A model generated the notes under the pieces. That model ran no database searches and had not been told where the DNA came from. It saw nothing but the letters and a program-made list of their open reading frames with translations. A stretch of 64,000 bases of DNA from Streptococcus sp. 29896 (GTDB lineage Bacteria > Bacillota > Bacilli > Lactobacillales > Streptococcaceae). Below, in pieces: positions 18,549 to 27,494 of this stretch. Position numbers and translations under genes: made by a program. Positions within the stretch are counted from its first letter, which is position 1. Every line of letters begins with the position of its first letter. The stretch spans positions 1,178,001-1,242,000 of the forward strand of contig NZ_CP118733.1 of the NCBI RefSeq assembly GCF_032594915.1, read 5' to 3'.

Positions 18549-19031
18549 ATGACCAAAAAACCTGTCCAACTAGCGACGATTTGCTACATTGATAATGGCA
18601 AGGAATTTCTCCTCCTCCATCGCAATAAAAAAGAAAACGATGTCCACCACGGAAAATGGATTGGGGTCGGTGGCAAGTTGGAGCCTGGTGAAACACCGCA
18701 AGCTTGTGCCATCCGCGAGGTCTTTGAAGAAACAGGCTTGACCGTCACCAAGCATGCCCTCAAAGGAGTCATCACCTTTCCAGACTTTACTCCAAACACT
18801 GACTGGTACACCTATGTCTTTAAGATAACTGGTTTTGAGGGAAACCTAATAGAATGCAACGAAGGCGATCTGGAGTGGGTTCCTTACGACCAGGTCTTAA
18901 CCAAGCCAACCTGGGAAGGCGACCGCCATTTTCAAGAGTGGCTCTTGGAAAACCGTCCCTTCTTCTCTGCCTGCTTCCGCTATGATGGGGACAAACTGCT
19001 GGATTACAGCGTTGATTTTTATGAAGATTAA
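18549..19031 (+). CDS. mutT: NUDIX hydrolase, MutT/8-oxo-dGTP diphosphatase type
   Basis: The 160-residue protein has a complete Nudix box, with G42 and E48 followed by REVFEETGL (residues 56-64), which binds the metal and pyrophosphate. Streptococcal homologues of this length are annotated as MutT-type enzymes that remove oxidised dGTP; the substrate is inferred from family membership. It has an AAGGAG site and an extended -10 (TGTGATATAAT, ending at 18521). Its promoter carries a perfect 13-bp tandem duplication of GCTTTGTGATATA (18494-18519). Confidence 0.85.
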   Translation: MTKKPVQLATICYIDNGKEFLLLHRNKKENDVHHGKWIGVGGKLEPGETPQACAIREVFEETGLTVTKHALKGVITFPDFTPNTDWYTYVFKITGFEGNLIECNEGDLEWVPYDQVLTKPTWEGDRHFQEWLLENRPFFSACFRYDGDKLLDYSVDFYED

Positions 19032-19058
19032 CTCTTTTTTCATTATATTTGGAACACG

Positions 19059-19096
19059 ACTCCTAGTTTTGTACATACATGCTAGGAGTTTTTGCA
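19059..19096 (+). terminator. Terminator of the NUDIX gene, overlapping the convergent gene's 3' end
   Basis: ACTCCTAG (19059-19066) and CTAGGAGT (19082-19089) are followed by a short T-run. The left arm contains the TAG stop codon of the convergent DUF4956 gene. Confidence 0.75.
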
Positions 19097-19821
19097 TGAA
19101 AAAAAGGTCCTTGCGGACCTATCACTGAAACGATTGTTGATTTTTTATAGAAATTTTTTTTAGGAACTTGTTTGTTGAGGACAACATCCTTTGGACCAGC
19201 TGCCAAAAGGGTGTCGAGAATATGCTTGTCTGAAATACGTTGACTTACTTGAATGTGGTATTCCAAAACCAGCTTCTCTTTCTTTTTCTTGTACTTGATA
19301 GAAAGTAGCTTAGCAGCCTTTAACTCCTTTCCAAAGCTCTTCTCGAAAAACTGATCATAGTCAAATTCCTTATCAACTGTCACTAGTAAATGACGGCTTG
19401 ATTGATCCACCTGAGCAAATGGGGTATTTTCAAATAGGAGAATAGCCAATGAAAGGACTAAAGTAACCAAAACTGCCAGTCCGATGTAGCCCATCCCTGT
19501 TGCAAGACCAATAGCTGTCGCCATGAAAACAGCTAGCAAGTCCTTGGAACTTCCCGCAGCAGAACGGAACTTGATTAAGCTAAAGGTTCCTGCCACCGCA
19601 ACACTTGTTCCTAGATTTCCGTTAACTAGGAAGATAATCACCGCAATCAGGGTGGGTAAGAGACTGAGCGTCATAACAAACTCTTTTGAATAGAGGGATT
19701 TATACTTATAAACTGCAGCTAATAGGATCCCCAGCCCCAAACTTGAACCTAAAGTCAGTGCCATTTGCAAAAGAGTTATATTTGAGTTACTGGTTGTAAA
19801 GATACTATTAAACAGTTGCAT
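19063..19821 (-). CDS. DUF4956 family membrane protein, partner of the VTC-domain protein
   Basis: The 252-residue protein has about four membrane segments in residues 15-135, including the conserved stretch GTSVAVAGTFSLIKFRSAAGSSKDL near residue 70. A soluble, charged C-terminal domain follows. DUF4956 genes are often found next to VTC-domain genes; here the start overlaps the VTC frame by 14 bases. The function is not established. A membrane or export partner for polyphosphate synthesis is a reasonable inference. The last 20 or so codons run through a perfect intrinsic terminator, so the C-terminus may be an extension. Confidence 0.8.
   Translation of the reverse strand: MQLFNSIFTTSNSNITLLQMALTLGSSLGLGILLAAVYKYKSLYSKEFVMTLSLLPTLIAVIIFLVNGNLGTSVAVAGTFSLIKFRSAAGSSKDLLAVFMATAIGLATGMGYIGLAVLVTLVLSLAILLFENTPFAQVDQSSRHLLVTVDKEFDYDQFFEKSFGKELKAAKLLSIKYKKKKEKLVLEYHIQVSQRISDKHILDTLLAAGPKDVVLNKQVPKKNFYKKSTIVSVIGPQGPFFHAKTPSMYVQN
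19099..19120 (-). terminator. Intrinsic terminator inside the 3' end of the DUF4956 frame
   Basis: On the minus strand AGGTCC-GCAA-GGACCT is followed at once by a T-run. It is a textbook terminator, yet it lies before the stop codon of the DUF4956 gene (19063), so the reading frame passes through it. Confidence 0.8.
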
Positions 19822-20557
19822 GTTTCTGCTCTTCCTCTCTAGTTAGGCTGATATTGTGGGCCAATTTATAGGCGTTTCCGTATTTAGAAAATGATTGTTT
19901 TTCAATCTGATATTTTTCAAGAAGCTCCTCCAGCCACTTTGGGCAAACTTCTGGTACTTTAACCTCCATGATAACCTTGTTTGGGTCTAAGAGATTTTTA
20001 CCAAATTTTCCTTCCTCAACTGCTACATCGTAGTCCCGGTAGAGAAGGTTTTGGTCAATGGTCAAGCGAATTTTCTTGTCCTCTTTTCCTTTGAAGGAAA
20101 CACGGTCATAGTAGATATACATTTTAGGATGGATTTGACCGTAGCGTTCTTTAAGCATTTCAATCTCGAACATGACTTTTTCATCCTGGATCGATTTATC
20201 ATTTTCACCAGTCGCCATAAAATGAGTCACAGAGTCTGGAGTAGATGTCAAACGGTACTTGTAGCCGATTTTATTTTCTTTCTTTTTAATTTCCAAAAAT
20301 GCTTGACTAGCACCTGTTGGTTGGGCATCATAGACACGCATGCGCACCTTTTCTCTGCCATTCTTTTTGGCAATCGAGTCTTGGATCATATCAAAGTTTT
20401 CATTATCGAAATATATATTTGTAATAGTTGATTGAGCATATTCATCCGCCACCATATATTCTTTCAAATCTTCTGCTAAGAGAGCAAAAGTTGCCTTGTC
20501 CAAAATGTATTTTGATTCAATGCGTTTAAACTGTTTTTGTACGATTCTTGTCTTCAT
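19808..20557 (-). CDS. VTC-domain protein, polyphosphate polymerase-like
   Basis: The 249-residue protein is a soluble triphosphate-tunnel (CYTH-like) domain of the VTC family. Basic and acidic tunnel motifs are in order: FKRIESKYIL (10-19), EKVRMRVYD, FLEIKKKENKIGYKYRL, MFEIEML, YYDRVSF, KIRLTIDQN, IMEVKVPEV and SFSKYGNAY. In yeast Vtc4 the matching residues bind phosphate chains and ATP during polyphosphate synthesis. Bacterial activity is inferred. It is the first gene of a two-gene operon with DUF4956 and is divergent from a phosphatase-like gene. Confidence 0.85.
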   Translation of the reverse strand: MKTRIVQKQFKRIESKYILDKATFALLAEDLKEYMVADEYAQSTITNIYFDNENFDMIQDSIAKKNGREKVRMRVYDAQPTGASQAFLEIKKKENKIGYKYRLTSTPDSVTHFMATGENDKSIQDEKVMFEIEMLKERYGQIHPKMYIYYDRVSFKGKEDKKIRLTIDQNLLYRDYDVAVEEGKFGKNLLDPNKVIMEVKVPEVCPKWLEELLEKYQIEKQSFSKYGNAYKLAHNISLTREEEQKHATV

Positions 20558-20612
20558 GGCTTTACCTTCTTTTCACTTTCTTCGAGCACCTGTCTCGTTT
20601 ACAGGTATTAGT

Positions 20613-20688
20613 TTAACGGCAAAAAGTTAAAAGAAGCTGAAAGAAATGTTAAAGAAACCTTAACGCAACAGCTCTGCTATGTTACAAT
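20613..20688. promoter_or_regulatory. 11-bp-period direct repeats and promoter between the VTC and endonuclease/phosphatase genes
   Basis: On the plus strand TTAAA (20627), TGAAA (20638), TTAAA (20649) and TTAAC (20660) recur exactly every 11 bp. The last copy sits where the -35 should be (TTAACG, 20660-20665), 17 bp from a -10 TACAAT (20683-20688). Response regulators of the OmpR/PhoB class bind such 11-bp repeats over weak -35 elements. PhoP/PnpR and CiaR (TTTAAG-N5-TTTAAG) are candidates; the sequence does not decide between them. Confidence 0.6.
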
Positions 20689-20706
20689 AAAGCAAAGGAG
20701 AAAATC

Positions 20707-21747
20707 ATGTTAAAAAAGATTATCAAATGGTCCCTGAGCATCCTTGCTCTTATCCTACTGACCGTCGGCTCCTATGTAGCCTACCTCTTTCTTGACTACC
20801 ACCGACTCGAAGACAATCTTGCTCTGGAGGTGACCAATCAGACCAGTCAGGACGAGTTTGCGGTCGGTCAAACTTACTCTATGATGACCTTTAATATCGG
20901 CTACGGCTCCTATCCGAGCGACTACTCCTTCTTTATGGACGGGGGTGATGAGGTCCGAGCTCGGAGCAAAAAGGCTGTAGAGGAGGCTCTGGCTATTGAT
21001 AAGGACCTGATAACTTCTGCCAATCCCGACCTCCTTCTCTTTCAGGAGGTGGATCTGGACGGTGACCGTTCCCAGCACGTCAATCAGGTGGACTATTTTA
21101 CACAGGGGTTGACCGACTATTCCTGGTCTTTTGCTCAGAACTACGACTCTTCCTACCTCTTCTACCCCGTCACCGACCCGATTGGCCAAGCGACTTCTGG
21201 ACTGCTGACCCTCTCTAAGATTAATTTCCAAGAGGCCACCCGCTACCAACTGCCTATTGACACGGACATCAATAAGTTCTTCGACCTTGACCGTGCCTAC
21301 TCGGTCAATCGTTATGGGACCAATAGCGGAGCGGATTTGGTAGTTATCAATGTCCACCTTTCTGCCTATACTAAGAACGCGAGTATCCAAAAGGCACAGC
21401 TGGCAAAAATTAGTCAGACTATGGAAAGCGAGTATGCCAAAGGCAACTATGTTATCGTTGGCGGAGATTTCAACCACGCACTTGATGACAATGCCCGCAA
21501 CGATCTGACCTGGATGAAGGCCTTTCCAGTTGACCAGCTGCCAGCAGGATTTATCCTAGCCGCTCCAAGTAATGTACCAACTGTCCGCAATATCGACCAA
21601 CCCTACAATCCCAATACTACCCTGACAGGAACCATCGATGGTTTTATCCTTTCAGACAATATCATTGTTGATACGATTGAGACTCTTTCAAACGATTTTG
21701 CGTCCAGCGACCACCATCCTGTCCTAATGACCATACGGCTCCAATAA
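20707..21747 (+). CDS. Membrane-anchored endonuclease/exonuclease/phosphatase family protein
   Basis: One N-terminal membrane segment (about residues 8-30) precedes an extracellular EEP catalytic domain. Signature motifs are MTFNIG, LFQEVD, VINVHLSAY, VGGDFNHAL, TIDGFILS and SSDHHPV, in the order seen in DNase I-like and sphingomyelinase-like enzymes. All expected acidic and His positions are present, so it should be an active metal-dependent phosphoesterase at the cell surface. The substrate could be a nucleic acid, a phospholipid or an inositol phosphate. It is divergent from the VTC/DUF4956 pair behind an apparent response-regulator box. Confidence 0.85.
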   Translation: MLKKIIKWSLSILALILLTVGSYVAYLFLDYHRLEDNLALEVTNQTSQDEFAVGQTYSMMTFNIGYGSYPSDYSFFMDGGDEVRARSKKAVEEALAIDKDLITSANPDLLLFQEVDLDGDRSQHVNQVDYFTQGLTDYSWSFAQNYDSSYLFYPVTDPIGQATSGLLTLSKINFQEATRYQLPIDTDINKFFDLDRAYSVNRYGTNSGADLVVINVHLSAYTKNASIQKAQLAKISQTMESEYAKGNYVIVGGDFNHALDDNARNDLTWMKAFPVDQLPAGFILAAPSNVPTVRNIDQPYNPNTTLTGTIDGFILSDNIIVDTIETLSNDFASSDHHPVLMTIRLQ

Positions 21748-21820
21748 CCCCATAATCAAAATCGTAGGAAAAGGCTTGCAACTATGCTAGAATAAAGAAA
21801 ACGAACGCAAGGAGAAACCC

Positions 21821-22123
21821 ATGTACGAATTTGTCCTAGAATACGGCTCTTTCCCCGTAAAACTCATCGACGGTTTTGTCAACAATCGCTCAGAAATCCC
21901 TGATTTTCTCAAAGAAGACGAAGAAATGATTGCCCGATTGAATGAGATGAACGAACTCTTCCACCAACTTTTCTTAACCATCGAATGCAAGTTTGACTAC
22001 ATCGGCAAGCAATTCCCTGACAAGATTGAACAACTACGAGCACTCTATCATCCCCTGGCAGACGATTTACTAGCCAAGTATGGTAACCAGATAGAGTTGA
22101 AGATTGAACCCTTTATTTTGTAA
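21821..22123 (+). CDS. Conserved hypothetical protein (100 aa)
   Basis: I do not recognise this family. It is a small acidic soluble protein with no signal peptide, membrane segment or metal motif, and it is probably mostly helical. A clear GCAAGGAG site and a downstream terminator (22127-22154) support it as a real gene. It is convergent with the DUF2087 gene. Confidence 0.7.
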   Translation: MYEFVLEYGSFPVKLIDGFVNNRSEIPDFLKEDEEMIARLNEMNELFHQLFLTIECKFDYIGKQFPDKIEQLRALYHPLADDLLAKYGNQIELKIEPFIL

Positions 22124-22126
22124 GAC

Positions 22127-22154
22127 AAAAGAGATGACCGCAATCATCTCTTTT
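22127..22154. terminator. Bidirectional terminator between convergent genes
   Basis: AAAAGAGATGA and TCATCTCTTTT form a perfect stem with a six-base loop, flanked by A and T runs. It serves the 100-aa gene on the plus strand and contains the stop codon of the DUF2087 gene on the minus strand. Confidence 0.85.
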
Positions 22155-22410
22155 CTTCTATTCTGTATTCCAAACCATACTGATCACGCGATAGATAGCC
22201 ATAATCCACCAAGTAGCGTCTCAATATAGCATAGTCATCATAAAACTCAGCTAGAAAGGCATTAACCTCTTTTTCGGTGAATATTGAGCCTTTCTTAGCT
22301 AATTCTTCTTGCAAATAGGCAAACAAGACCTGCTTACTTCTCAGCTTTTTCGGAATGACAAGCAACTTCCCATCTCGGAAAAATTTTTCTTGAATATCTT
22401 GAGTACTCAT
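22144..22410 (-). CDS. DUF2087 domain protein (88 aa)
   Basis: The short protein matches the DUF2087 pattern: FFRDGKLLVIPKK near the start, an aromatic-rich EVNAFLAEFYDDYAILRRYLVDYGYLSRD and a final LEYRIEE. This domain is small and helical and is often fused to or found beside HTH regulators. Its function is unknown. It has a strong GGAGG site. The pheT terminator separates it from pheT, so it may have its own promoter in the narrow gap. Confidence 0.75.
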   Translation of the reverse strand: MSTQDIQEKFFRDGKLLVIPKKLRSKQVLFAYLQEELAKKGSIFTEKEVNAFLAEFYDDYAILRRYLVDYGYLSRDQYGLEYRIEEKR

Positions 22411-22422
22411 ATCATCCTCCCA

Positions 22423-22449
22423 AAAATCCTAGCCCGCAGACTAGGATTT
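22423..22449 (-). terminator. Terminator of pheT
   Basis: On the minus strand AAATCCTAG and CTAGGATTT flank an eight-base loop and are followed by T residues. It begins 16 bases after the pheT stop. Confidence 0.85.
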
Positions 22450-22464
22450 CACAATATTTACAAA

Positions 22465-24864
22465 TTAACGAATTTCAGCTCCAATTGCTTCGAGCGCCTT
22501 ACTGATTTTCTCCATGTACTTCGCCACTTCCTCATCCGTCAGGCTGTCCGCAGGATTTTGGAAGGTCAGGTTGTAAGCCATAGACTTCTTACCAGCCTCA
22601 ATATTGCTGCCAGCATAAACGTCAAAGAGGGTCACCTTAGTCAAGCGTTTCACGCCAGCACCAGCAATGGCATCCAGGACATCCTGATGTTTGACATCAC
22701 TGCTCAAAAGCAGGGCAATATCACGGCTAACCGCTGGGAATTTGGAGATTTCCGTAAATGGCTGAGCAGGCTGGAGAGCTTCTTCAATCGCATCCAGATT
22801 GATTTCAGCCACATAAGTTTCAGGGATACCGTAGTCCTTAGCCGTTTGAGGGTGTACCTGACCGACAAAGCCGATTACCGCCCCATTCAAATGGATTTCA
22901 GCTGTACGACCTGGATGCAAGGCAGCAATCTCACTGGTTGCCACAAAGTCAACTGCCAACTTATAATGACCAAAGATAGCTTCCAAAATACCTTTGGCAT
23001 GGAAGAAATCAACTGGTACAGCAGGTGTCTGGAAGTCTTTCTCAGCCACCAAACCTGTTAAGACAAGGGCAAACTTATTAATTTCTTGTGGCAAGTCTTC
23101 TTTTGGATTGCCAGACTGTTCAAAGATTTTTCCGATTTCGTAGAGGGCTAAGTTCTTATTCTTACGAGCCACGTTGTAAGCCACTGTTTCCAGCATACCA
23201 GACACCATATTCTGACGAAGGGCAGAGCGGTCAACGGTCATCGGCCACATGAGTTCGGTGACTGTGGTTGGACGAACCGCAAACTCCACTGCCTTTTCAG
23301 GTGTTGTTAGGGCATAAGAAATAATTTCTGTCAGTCCTGCACCTTCTGCCAGGCTACGCACTTGGCGACGGATGTTCTGGGTCAGGGTCAACTCACCTGC
23401 TGTTCCGTCCTCTTTTGGAAGAGTGGTCGGCAGATTATTATAGCCATAGATACGTGCGATTTCCTCTACCAAGTCCGCTGGAATGCGAATGTCCCAACGA
23501 CGACGCGGTACTGCTACTGTAAACTGACTTGCATCGCCAGTTGTTTCCATACCTAAACGACGGAAAATGTCTGCGATTTGAGCATAGTCCAGATTGGTCC
23601 CGAGCGAGCGGTTAACGTACTCAATAGTCGCTGTGACTGGGACATCCGATGTGTCCACGCTGCCCGCAGAAACGATACCAGACAAGACCTGACCGCCAGC
23701 TAGTTCTGCAATCATAGCCGCTGCTGTATCCATAGCCTCCGTCAAGGTTGACACGTTGATGCCTTTTTCAAAGCGAGAAGAGGACTCTGAGCGAAGGTTG
23801 AGGCGACCTGAGGTCTTGCGGATAGACTTGCCGTCAAAAAGGGCAGCTTCCAGTACAACCGTCTTAGAGTTGTTGTCAATCTCTGTGTTAGCACCACCCA
23901 TGACACCACCAAGGGCAACTGCCTTGTCCGCAACGGAAATGACGATGTCATCAGCAATCAAGTCACGCTCTTCGCCGTCAAGCGTTACCAAATTCTCACC
24001 TTCTTTTGCCTGACGAGCCACGATTTTCTTGCCGTCAAACTTATCAAAGTCAAAGGCATGCATTGGCTGACCGAAATAGAGCAAGATGTAGTTAGTGATG
24101 TCCACCACGTTGTTGAGCGGGCGGATACCTGCGTTCATGAGCAGGTTTTGCAACCACTGTGGGCTCGGTGCGATGGTCACATTTTCAATGACACGGGCCG
24201 TGTAGGCAGCCGCCTTGTCTGACTCAATAGCCACTTCAATTACATCGCTGGCCTTCTTGTCGCTTTCCTCCAAGGTCACAGGCTTGAAGTTGACCTTGCT
24301 GTCATAGATAGCTGCCACTTCGTGCGCCACACCACGCATAGAGAGGGCGTCGGCACGGTTTGGCGTGATAGACAGCTCGATAATCTCATCGTCGAGGTCA
24401 AGGTATGAAAAGACTGGCTCACCCACGACTGCATCTTCAGGCAGGTGGTAGATTCCGTCCGCATAGACTTTTGGTACCACAGAGTCGGACACGCCGATTT
24501 CGCTCAATGAGCAGAGCATCCCCAAGGACTCAACGCCGCGGATTTTGCCTTTCTTGATCTTGTAGTTGCCAGCGATACGCGCACCTGGCAGAGCGACGAT
24601 CACCTTGATACCTGGCTTGACATTTGGAGCACCGCAAACGATTTGCGTGACTTCCTCACCGACATTGACCTGGCAGATGTTGAGGTGGGTATCTGGAATT
24701 GGCTCAGCAGACACAACCTGACCGACAACCAACTTAGACAGGCCAGCACTCTTTTGCTCAACCCCTTCTACCTCAATCCCTGTTGTTGACATTTTTTCAG
24801 ACAAGTCATGGCTTGTCGCATCAAAGTCAACGAGTTCTTTTAACCATTTGTAACTTACTAACAT
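22465..24864 (-). CDS. pheT: Phenylalanyl-tRNA synthetase beta subunit
   Basis: The 799-residue protein has the usual length and order: an EMAP/tRNA-binding-like N-terminal domain ([22 protein letters not shown]), the B3/B4 editing region, the B5 domain ([25 protein letters not shown]) and the C-terminal anticodon-binding FDX-ACB domain ([12 protein letters not shown]). With PheS it forms the alpha2beta2 enzyme that charges tRNA-Phe. It is unusual that 466 bp of hairpin-rich repeat DNA separate it from pheS. The ribosome site is weak (AGAAAG). Confidence 0.95.
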   Translation of the reverse strand: MLVSYKWLKELVDFDATSHDLSEKMSTTGIEVEGVEQKSAGLSKLVVGQVVSAEPIPDTHLNICQVNVGEEVTQIVCGAPNVKPGIKVIVALPGARIAGNYKIKKGKIRGVESLGMLCSLSEIGVSDSVVPKVYADGIYHLPEDAVVGEPVFSYLDLDDEIIELSITPNRADALSMRGVAHEVAAIYDSKVNFKPVTLEESDKKASDVIEVAIESDKAAAYTARVIENVTIAPSPQWLQNLLMNAGIRPLNNVVDITNYILLYFGQPMHAFDFDKFDGKKIVARQAKEGENLVTLDGEERDLIADDIVISVADKAVALGGVMGGANTEIDNNSKTVVLEAALFDGKSIRKTSGRLNLRSESSSRFEKGINVSTLTEAMDTAAAMIAELAGGQVLSGIVSAGSVDTSDVPVTATIEYVNRSLGTNLDYAQIADIFRRLGMETTGDASQFTVAVPRRRWDIRIPADLVEEIARIYGYNNLPTTLPKEDGTAGELTLTQNIRRQVRSLAEGAGLTEIISYALTTPEKAVEFAVRPTTVTELMWPMTVDRSALRQNMVSGMLETVAYNVARKNKNLALYEIGKIFEQSGNPKEDLPQEINKFALVLTGLVAEKDFQTPAVPVDFFHAKGILEAIFGHYKLAVDFVATSEIAALHPGRTAEIHLNGAVIGFVGQVHPQTAKDYGIPETYVAEINLDAIEEALQPAQPFTEISKFPAVSRDIALLLSSDVKHQDVLDAIAGAGVKRLTKVTLFDVYAGSNIEAGKKSMAYNLTFQNPADSLTDEEVAKYMEKISKALEAIGAEIR

Positions 24865-24915
24865 AACTTTTCTTTCTTTATTTTTTTAGAAAACACTACT
24901 TTTTCAGCTGTAAAC

Positions 24916-25294
24916 CTAGTGAGAGGAGTAGGTAAACTGCTAGATCAGCTACCGCTTCTCCCAATCTACTAACTTTTTCGGATTACGACGGATTTCAAGC
25001 AAAACAATATTTTTTGCTTGAAATACTAGTAAGGTAGCTAAGGAAGTCGCTTAATACGATTTCCTTCTACTCACTCCTGCGGAGTTACGACGTTCTAAGG
25101 TTGAAAACGACATTTTTTTCAACCTTAGAACTAGTGAGGGGAGTAGGTAGACCGCTAAAGCGACTACCGTTTCTCTCAAACAACAATTTACTAACTTTAT
25201 CAGATTACGACGGATTTCAAGCAAAACGATATCTTTTGCTTGAAATCCTAGTAAGGTAGCTAGGGAAGTCGCAGAATAGCGATTCCCGTCTACT
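24916..25294. repeat. Duplicated hairpin-forming repeat between pheS and pheT
   Basis: Two related units (24916-25071 and 25131-25294, offset 215 bp) each start with CTAGTGAG and end with TCTACT. Inside are imperfect palindromes, for example GATTTCAAGC...GCTTGAAAT in both units. The linker holds a third module of the same plan, TTACGACG then TTCTAAGGTTGAA...TTCAACCTTAGAA then CTAGTGAGG. Stem sequences differ between copies while pairing is kept: GGAAGTCG...CGATTTCC against GGGAAGTCGC...GCGATTCCC. I see no coding frame. It resembles a small dispersed or structured repeat family. Confidence 0.75.
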
Positions 25295-25324
25295 TAAGAG
25301 CTGACTTTGTCAGCCTTAAGTAGT
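25291..25324 (-). terminator. Long hairpin directly after pheS
   Basis: CTACTTAAG-GCTGAC and GTCAGC-CTTAAGTAG form a long stem with one bulged base and a three-base loop, starting six bases after the pheS stop. There is no T-run, so it may process, stabilise or partly terminate the pheS transcript. Confidence 0.5.
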
Positions 25325-25330
25325 GCTACG

Positions 25331-26374
25331 TTAAAATTGCTCCGAGAATCGTACATCGCCTTGATAGAATCCACGAATATCGTTGATACCGTAGCGGAGC
25401 ATGGCAATGCGTTCCTGACCAAGACCGAAGGCAAAGCCAGAGTACTTGGTTGAGTCAATCCCACTCATTTCCAATACTTGAGGGTGGACCATACCGGCAC
25501 CGAGAATTTCAATCCAGCCTGTTTTCTTACATACGTTACAGCCGTCACCACCACACTTGAAGCAAGAAACATCCACCTCAACAGATGGCTCAGTGAATGG
25601 GAAGTAAGATGGACGGAGACGAATTTGACGCTCTTCACCAAACATTTTCTTGATAATCATTTCAAGCGTACCTTTGAGATCCCCCATGGATACATTTTCA
25701 CCGACAACCAAACCTTCAATCTGGTGGAATTGGTGGCTGTGGGTCGCATCGTCCGTATCACGACGGAAAACACGGCCTGGCGAAATCATCTTCAAGGCAC
25801 CTTTTGAGAAATCATGCTGGTCCATGGTCCGTGCCTGAACAGGCGACGTATGGGTCCGCATAAGGATTTCTTCTGTGATGTAGAAGGTATCCTGCATATC
25901 ACGTGCTGGGTGGTCTTTTGGCAAATTCATGCGCTCAAAGTTGTAGTAATCTTTTTCCACTTCAAATCCGTCAACGATTTGGAAGCCCATGCCCAAGAAA
26001 ATATCTTCGATTTCTTCAGAAGTTTGAGTCAGGACATGGCGTTTTCCGACCTTGACCTGGCGACCTGGCAAGGTCACATCAATGGTTTCGGAAGCTAATT
26101 GCTGTTGAATTTTTGCGGCTGCAACCTTCTGAGCGGTTTCTTCAAAGGCAGCTGTCAGCACATCACGTACTTCATTGACCTGCTTACCAACGATTGGTTT
26201 CATGTCGTTAGATAGGTCTTTCAAGCCTTTCAACAAGTCAGTCAAGGACCCTTTTTTACCCAAAACTGCGACACGCAGGTCTTGTAGTTCTTTTTCGCCT
26301 TGGTGCTGGATTTCTTTTAATTGTTCAAGTGTAGTTTGGCGTAACTCCACCAACTGTTGTTCAAGATTTGACAT
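25331..26374 (-). CDS. pheS: Phenylalanyl-tRNA synthetase alpha subunit
   Basis: This is the catalytic class II subunit, 347 residues, which activates Phe. The start chosen is ATG at 26374, eight codons inside the longest open frame, because it has GGAGG at the right spacing. The upstream ATG at 26398 sits in the T-box terminator. Visible motifs include [54 protein letters not shown] and [17 protein letters not shown]-box leader controls it. Confidence 0.96.
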   Translation of the reverse strand: MSNLEQQLVELRQTTLEQLKEIQHQGEKELQDLRVAVLGKKGSLTDLLKGLKDLSNDMKPIVGKQVNEVRDVLTAAFEETAQKVAAAKIQQQLASETIDVTLPGRQVKVGKRHVLTQTSEEIEDIFLGMGFQIVDGFEVEKDYYNFERMNLPKDHPARDMQDTFYITEEILMRTHTSPVQARTMDQHDFSKGALKMISPGRVFRRDTDDATHSHQFHQIEGLVVGENVSMGDLKGTLEMIIKKMFGEERQIRLRPSYFPFTEPSVEVDVSCFKCGGDGCNVCKKTGWIEILGAGMVHPQVLEMSGIDSTKYSGFAFGLGQERIAMLRYGINDIRGFYQGDVRFSEQF

Positions 26375-26386
26375 AATTCCTCCAAT

Positions 26387-26590
26387 AAAAAAACGCATGA
26401 CGCCACTCGTATCGGAGCGTTGTCACGCGGTACCATCCGTTTTCATCTGCTAGGCAGACCTTAGTTCTAAGTCTTTGCGTGAGTGAATTCGACCAACTTT
26501 CACTGATTGAGCTTACAGTCACGGCTCAACTCCCTGGACAGTTTCCATAGGTGTACTAGTCTCACAGACTTCTATTCAATTATTTCTAGT
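26387..26590 (-). promoter_or_regulatory. T-box leader of pheS (uncharged tRNA-Phe sensor)
   Basis: The minus strand carries the T-box core GGATGGTACCGCG (26438-26426). A stem ACGCTC...GAG-GCGT and seven T residues (26393-26387) form the terminator just before the pheS ribosome site. Upstream are an AGTA-containing region and several stems typical of stem I to III. A promoter TTGCTA-17-TAAACT sits just upstream of 26590. Uncharged tRNA-Phe should stabilise the antiterminator. I could not place the specifier codon with confidence. Confidence 0.88.
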
Positions 26591-26625
26591 TTAACAAAAT
26601 ATAGGCAGTTTAGCAACTGATTTCT

Positions 26626-27465
26626 TTATTCATTCACCGTGATTTCACCACTATGGTAGTTAATGCTGAGGCCGCTCTGTACATTGGGAACAAATACATT
26701 AAACTCTAAGCTACCATCAGAAGATTTAGCTTCAATTTGTCGACCAACTGCGACTAAATCATTCTCTTGGGCATAGATCAAGGTGACACGGTATCGGATA
26801 CGTTTGTTCTTGTCTAATGCTTTTCGTACCAAGGTTTCAAAATAATTCTGCCCAGTTGAAGTTTGGTCGTTAGCTTGGTTGGACCAAGCTGTTTGAACTG
26901 CAATATTTTGAGGATTGCTGGTTGAAGCATCAAAGCTAGATAGACCGCCAATGATTGCATATCCTAGCAAGTGCCCACGATCCACAGCATGGTCATATTC
27001 TCCAGCTAAATCATGAACCTGATGCCAACCTGCTGGAGTCCAGGATGTAGCACCATTTCCAGTCTCATTACGGTCCTTGTATTGTCTGGTTGCTTTAGTC
27101 ATCAAGGCATTGGCTACCGTTGGAACTGTTTCTCCCTGGACTGTTTTAGTTTTGGTATCTGCATAAGGCAGGCTGGACACAGAAGCATCTAGGTCAGTCT
27201 TATTCCCATTGACAAGAAAAGCGCCAGCTCCATTCCAGTCAATCGAATTGCCCAGTTGTTTTTTTACACTCTCTGTTAAAACAGAACTAGCTAATTCCTC
27301 ACTCGGGGTAGACTCACTTGCCTGCGATTGATTCACATAGTACGAATAACTAGCTGTATTATTGCTACTCGAATTATTTAAAAAATAGCCTCCGCCTACT
27401 ACAACAATAGTTGCTATCAAACTAAGTAGGCTCATGGCCTGTTTTTTTACATTTTTCTTTGCCAT
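26626..27465 (-). CDS. endA: DNA/RNA non-specific endonuclease, EndA-type membrane nuclease
   Basis: The 279-residue protein has one N-terminal membrane segment (about residues 11-30) and a beta-beta-alpha-metal nuclease domain. The DRGH motif (VDRGHLLGY) holds the catalytic His, followed by [14 protein letters not shown] with the metal-binding Asn. In pneumococcus EndA degrades one strand during transformation uptake and degrades neutrophil traps. The same neighbours as in pneumococcus (murA, epuA, endA) support orthology. It is probably co-transcribed with murA-epuA. Confidence 0.92.
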   Translation of the reverse strand: MAKKNVKKQAMSLLSLIATIVVVGGGYFLNNSSSNNTASYSYYVNQSQASESTPSEELASSVLTESVKKQLGNSIDWNGAGAFLVNGNKTDLDASVSSLPYADTKTKTVQGETVPTVANALMTKATRQYKDRNETGNGATSWTPAGWHQVHDLAGEYDHAVDRGHLLGYAIIGGLSSFDASTSNPQNIAVQTAWSNQANDQTSTGQNYFETLVRKALDKNKRIRYRVTLIYAQENDLVAVGRQIEAKSSDGSLEFNVFVPNVQSGLSINYHSGEITVNE

Positions 27466-27494
27466 ATATCTCCCGTCAAAAAAGTAGGTCTAGC

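Noticed and set aside
20755-21477. 240-codon minus-strand frame
   Set aside because: It is the complement of the conserved EEP catalytic domain and has no translation signals.
22309-23061. 250-codon plus-strand frame
   Set aside because: It lies opposite pheT and the DUF2087 gene, has no ribosome site and no protein-like motif.
26375-26398. Upstream start of pheS
   Set aside because: The extra codons fall in the T-box terminator and lack a ribosome site; 26374 has GGAGG.
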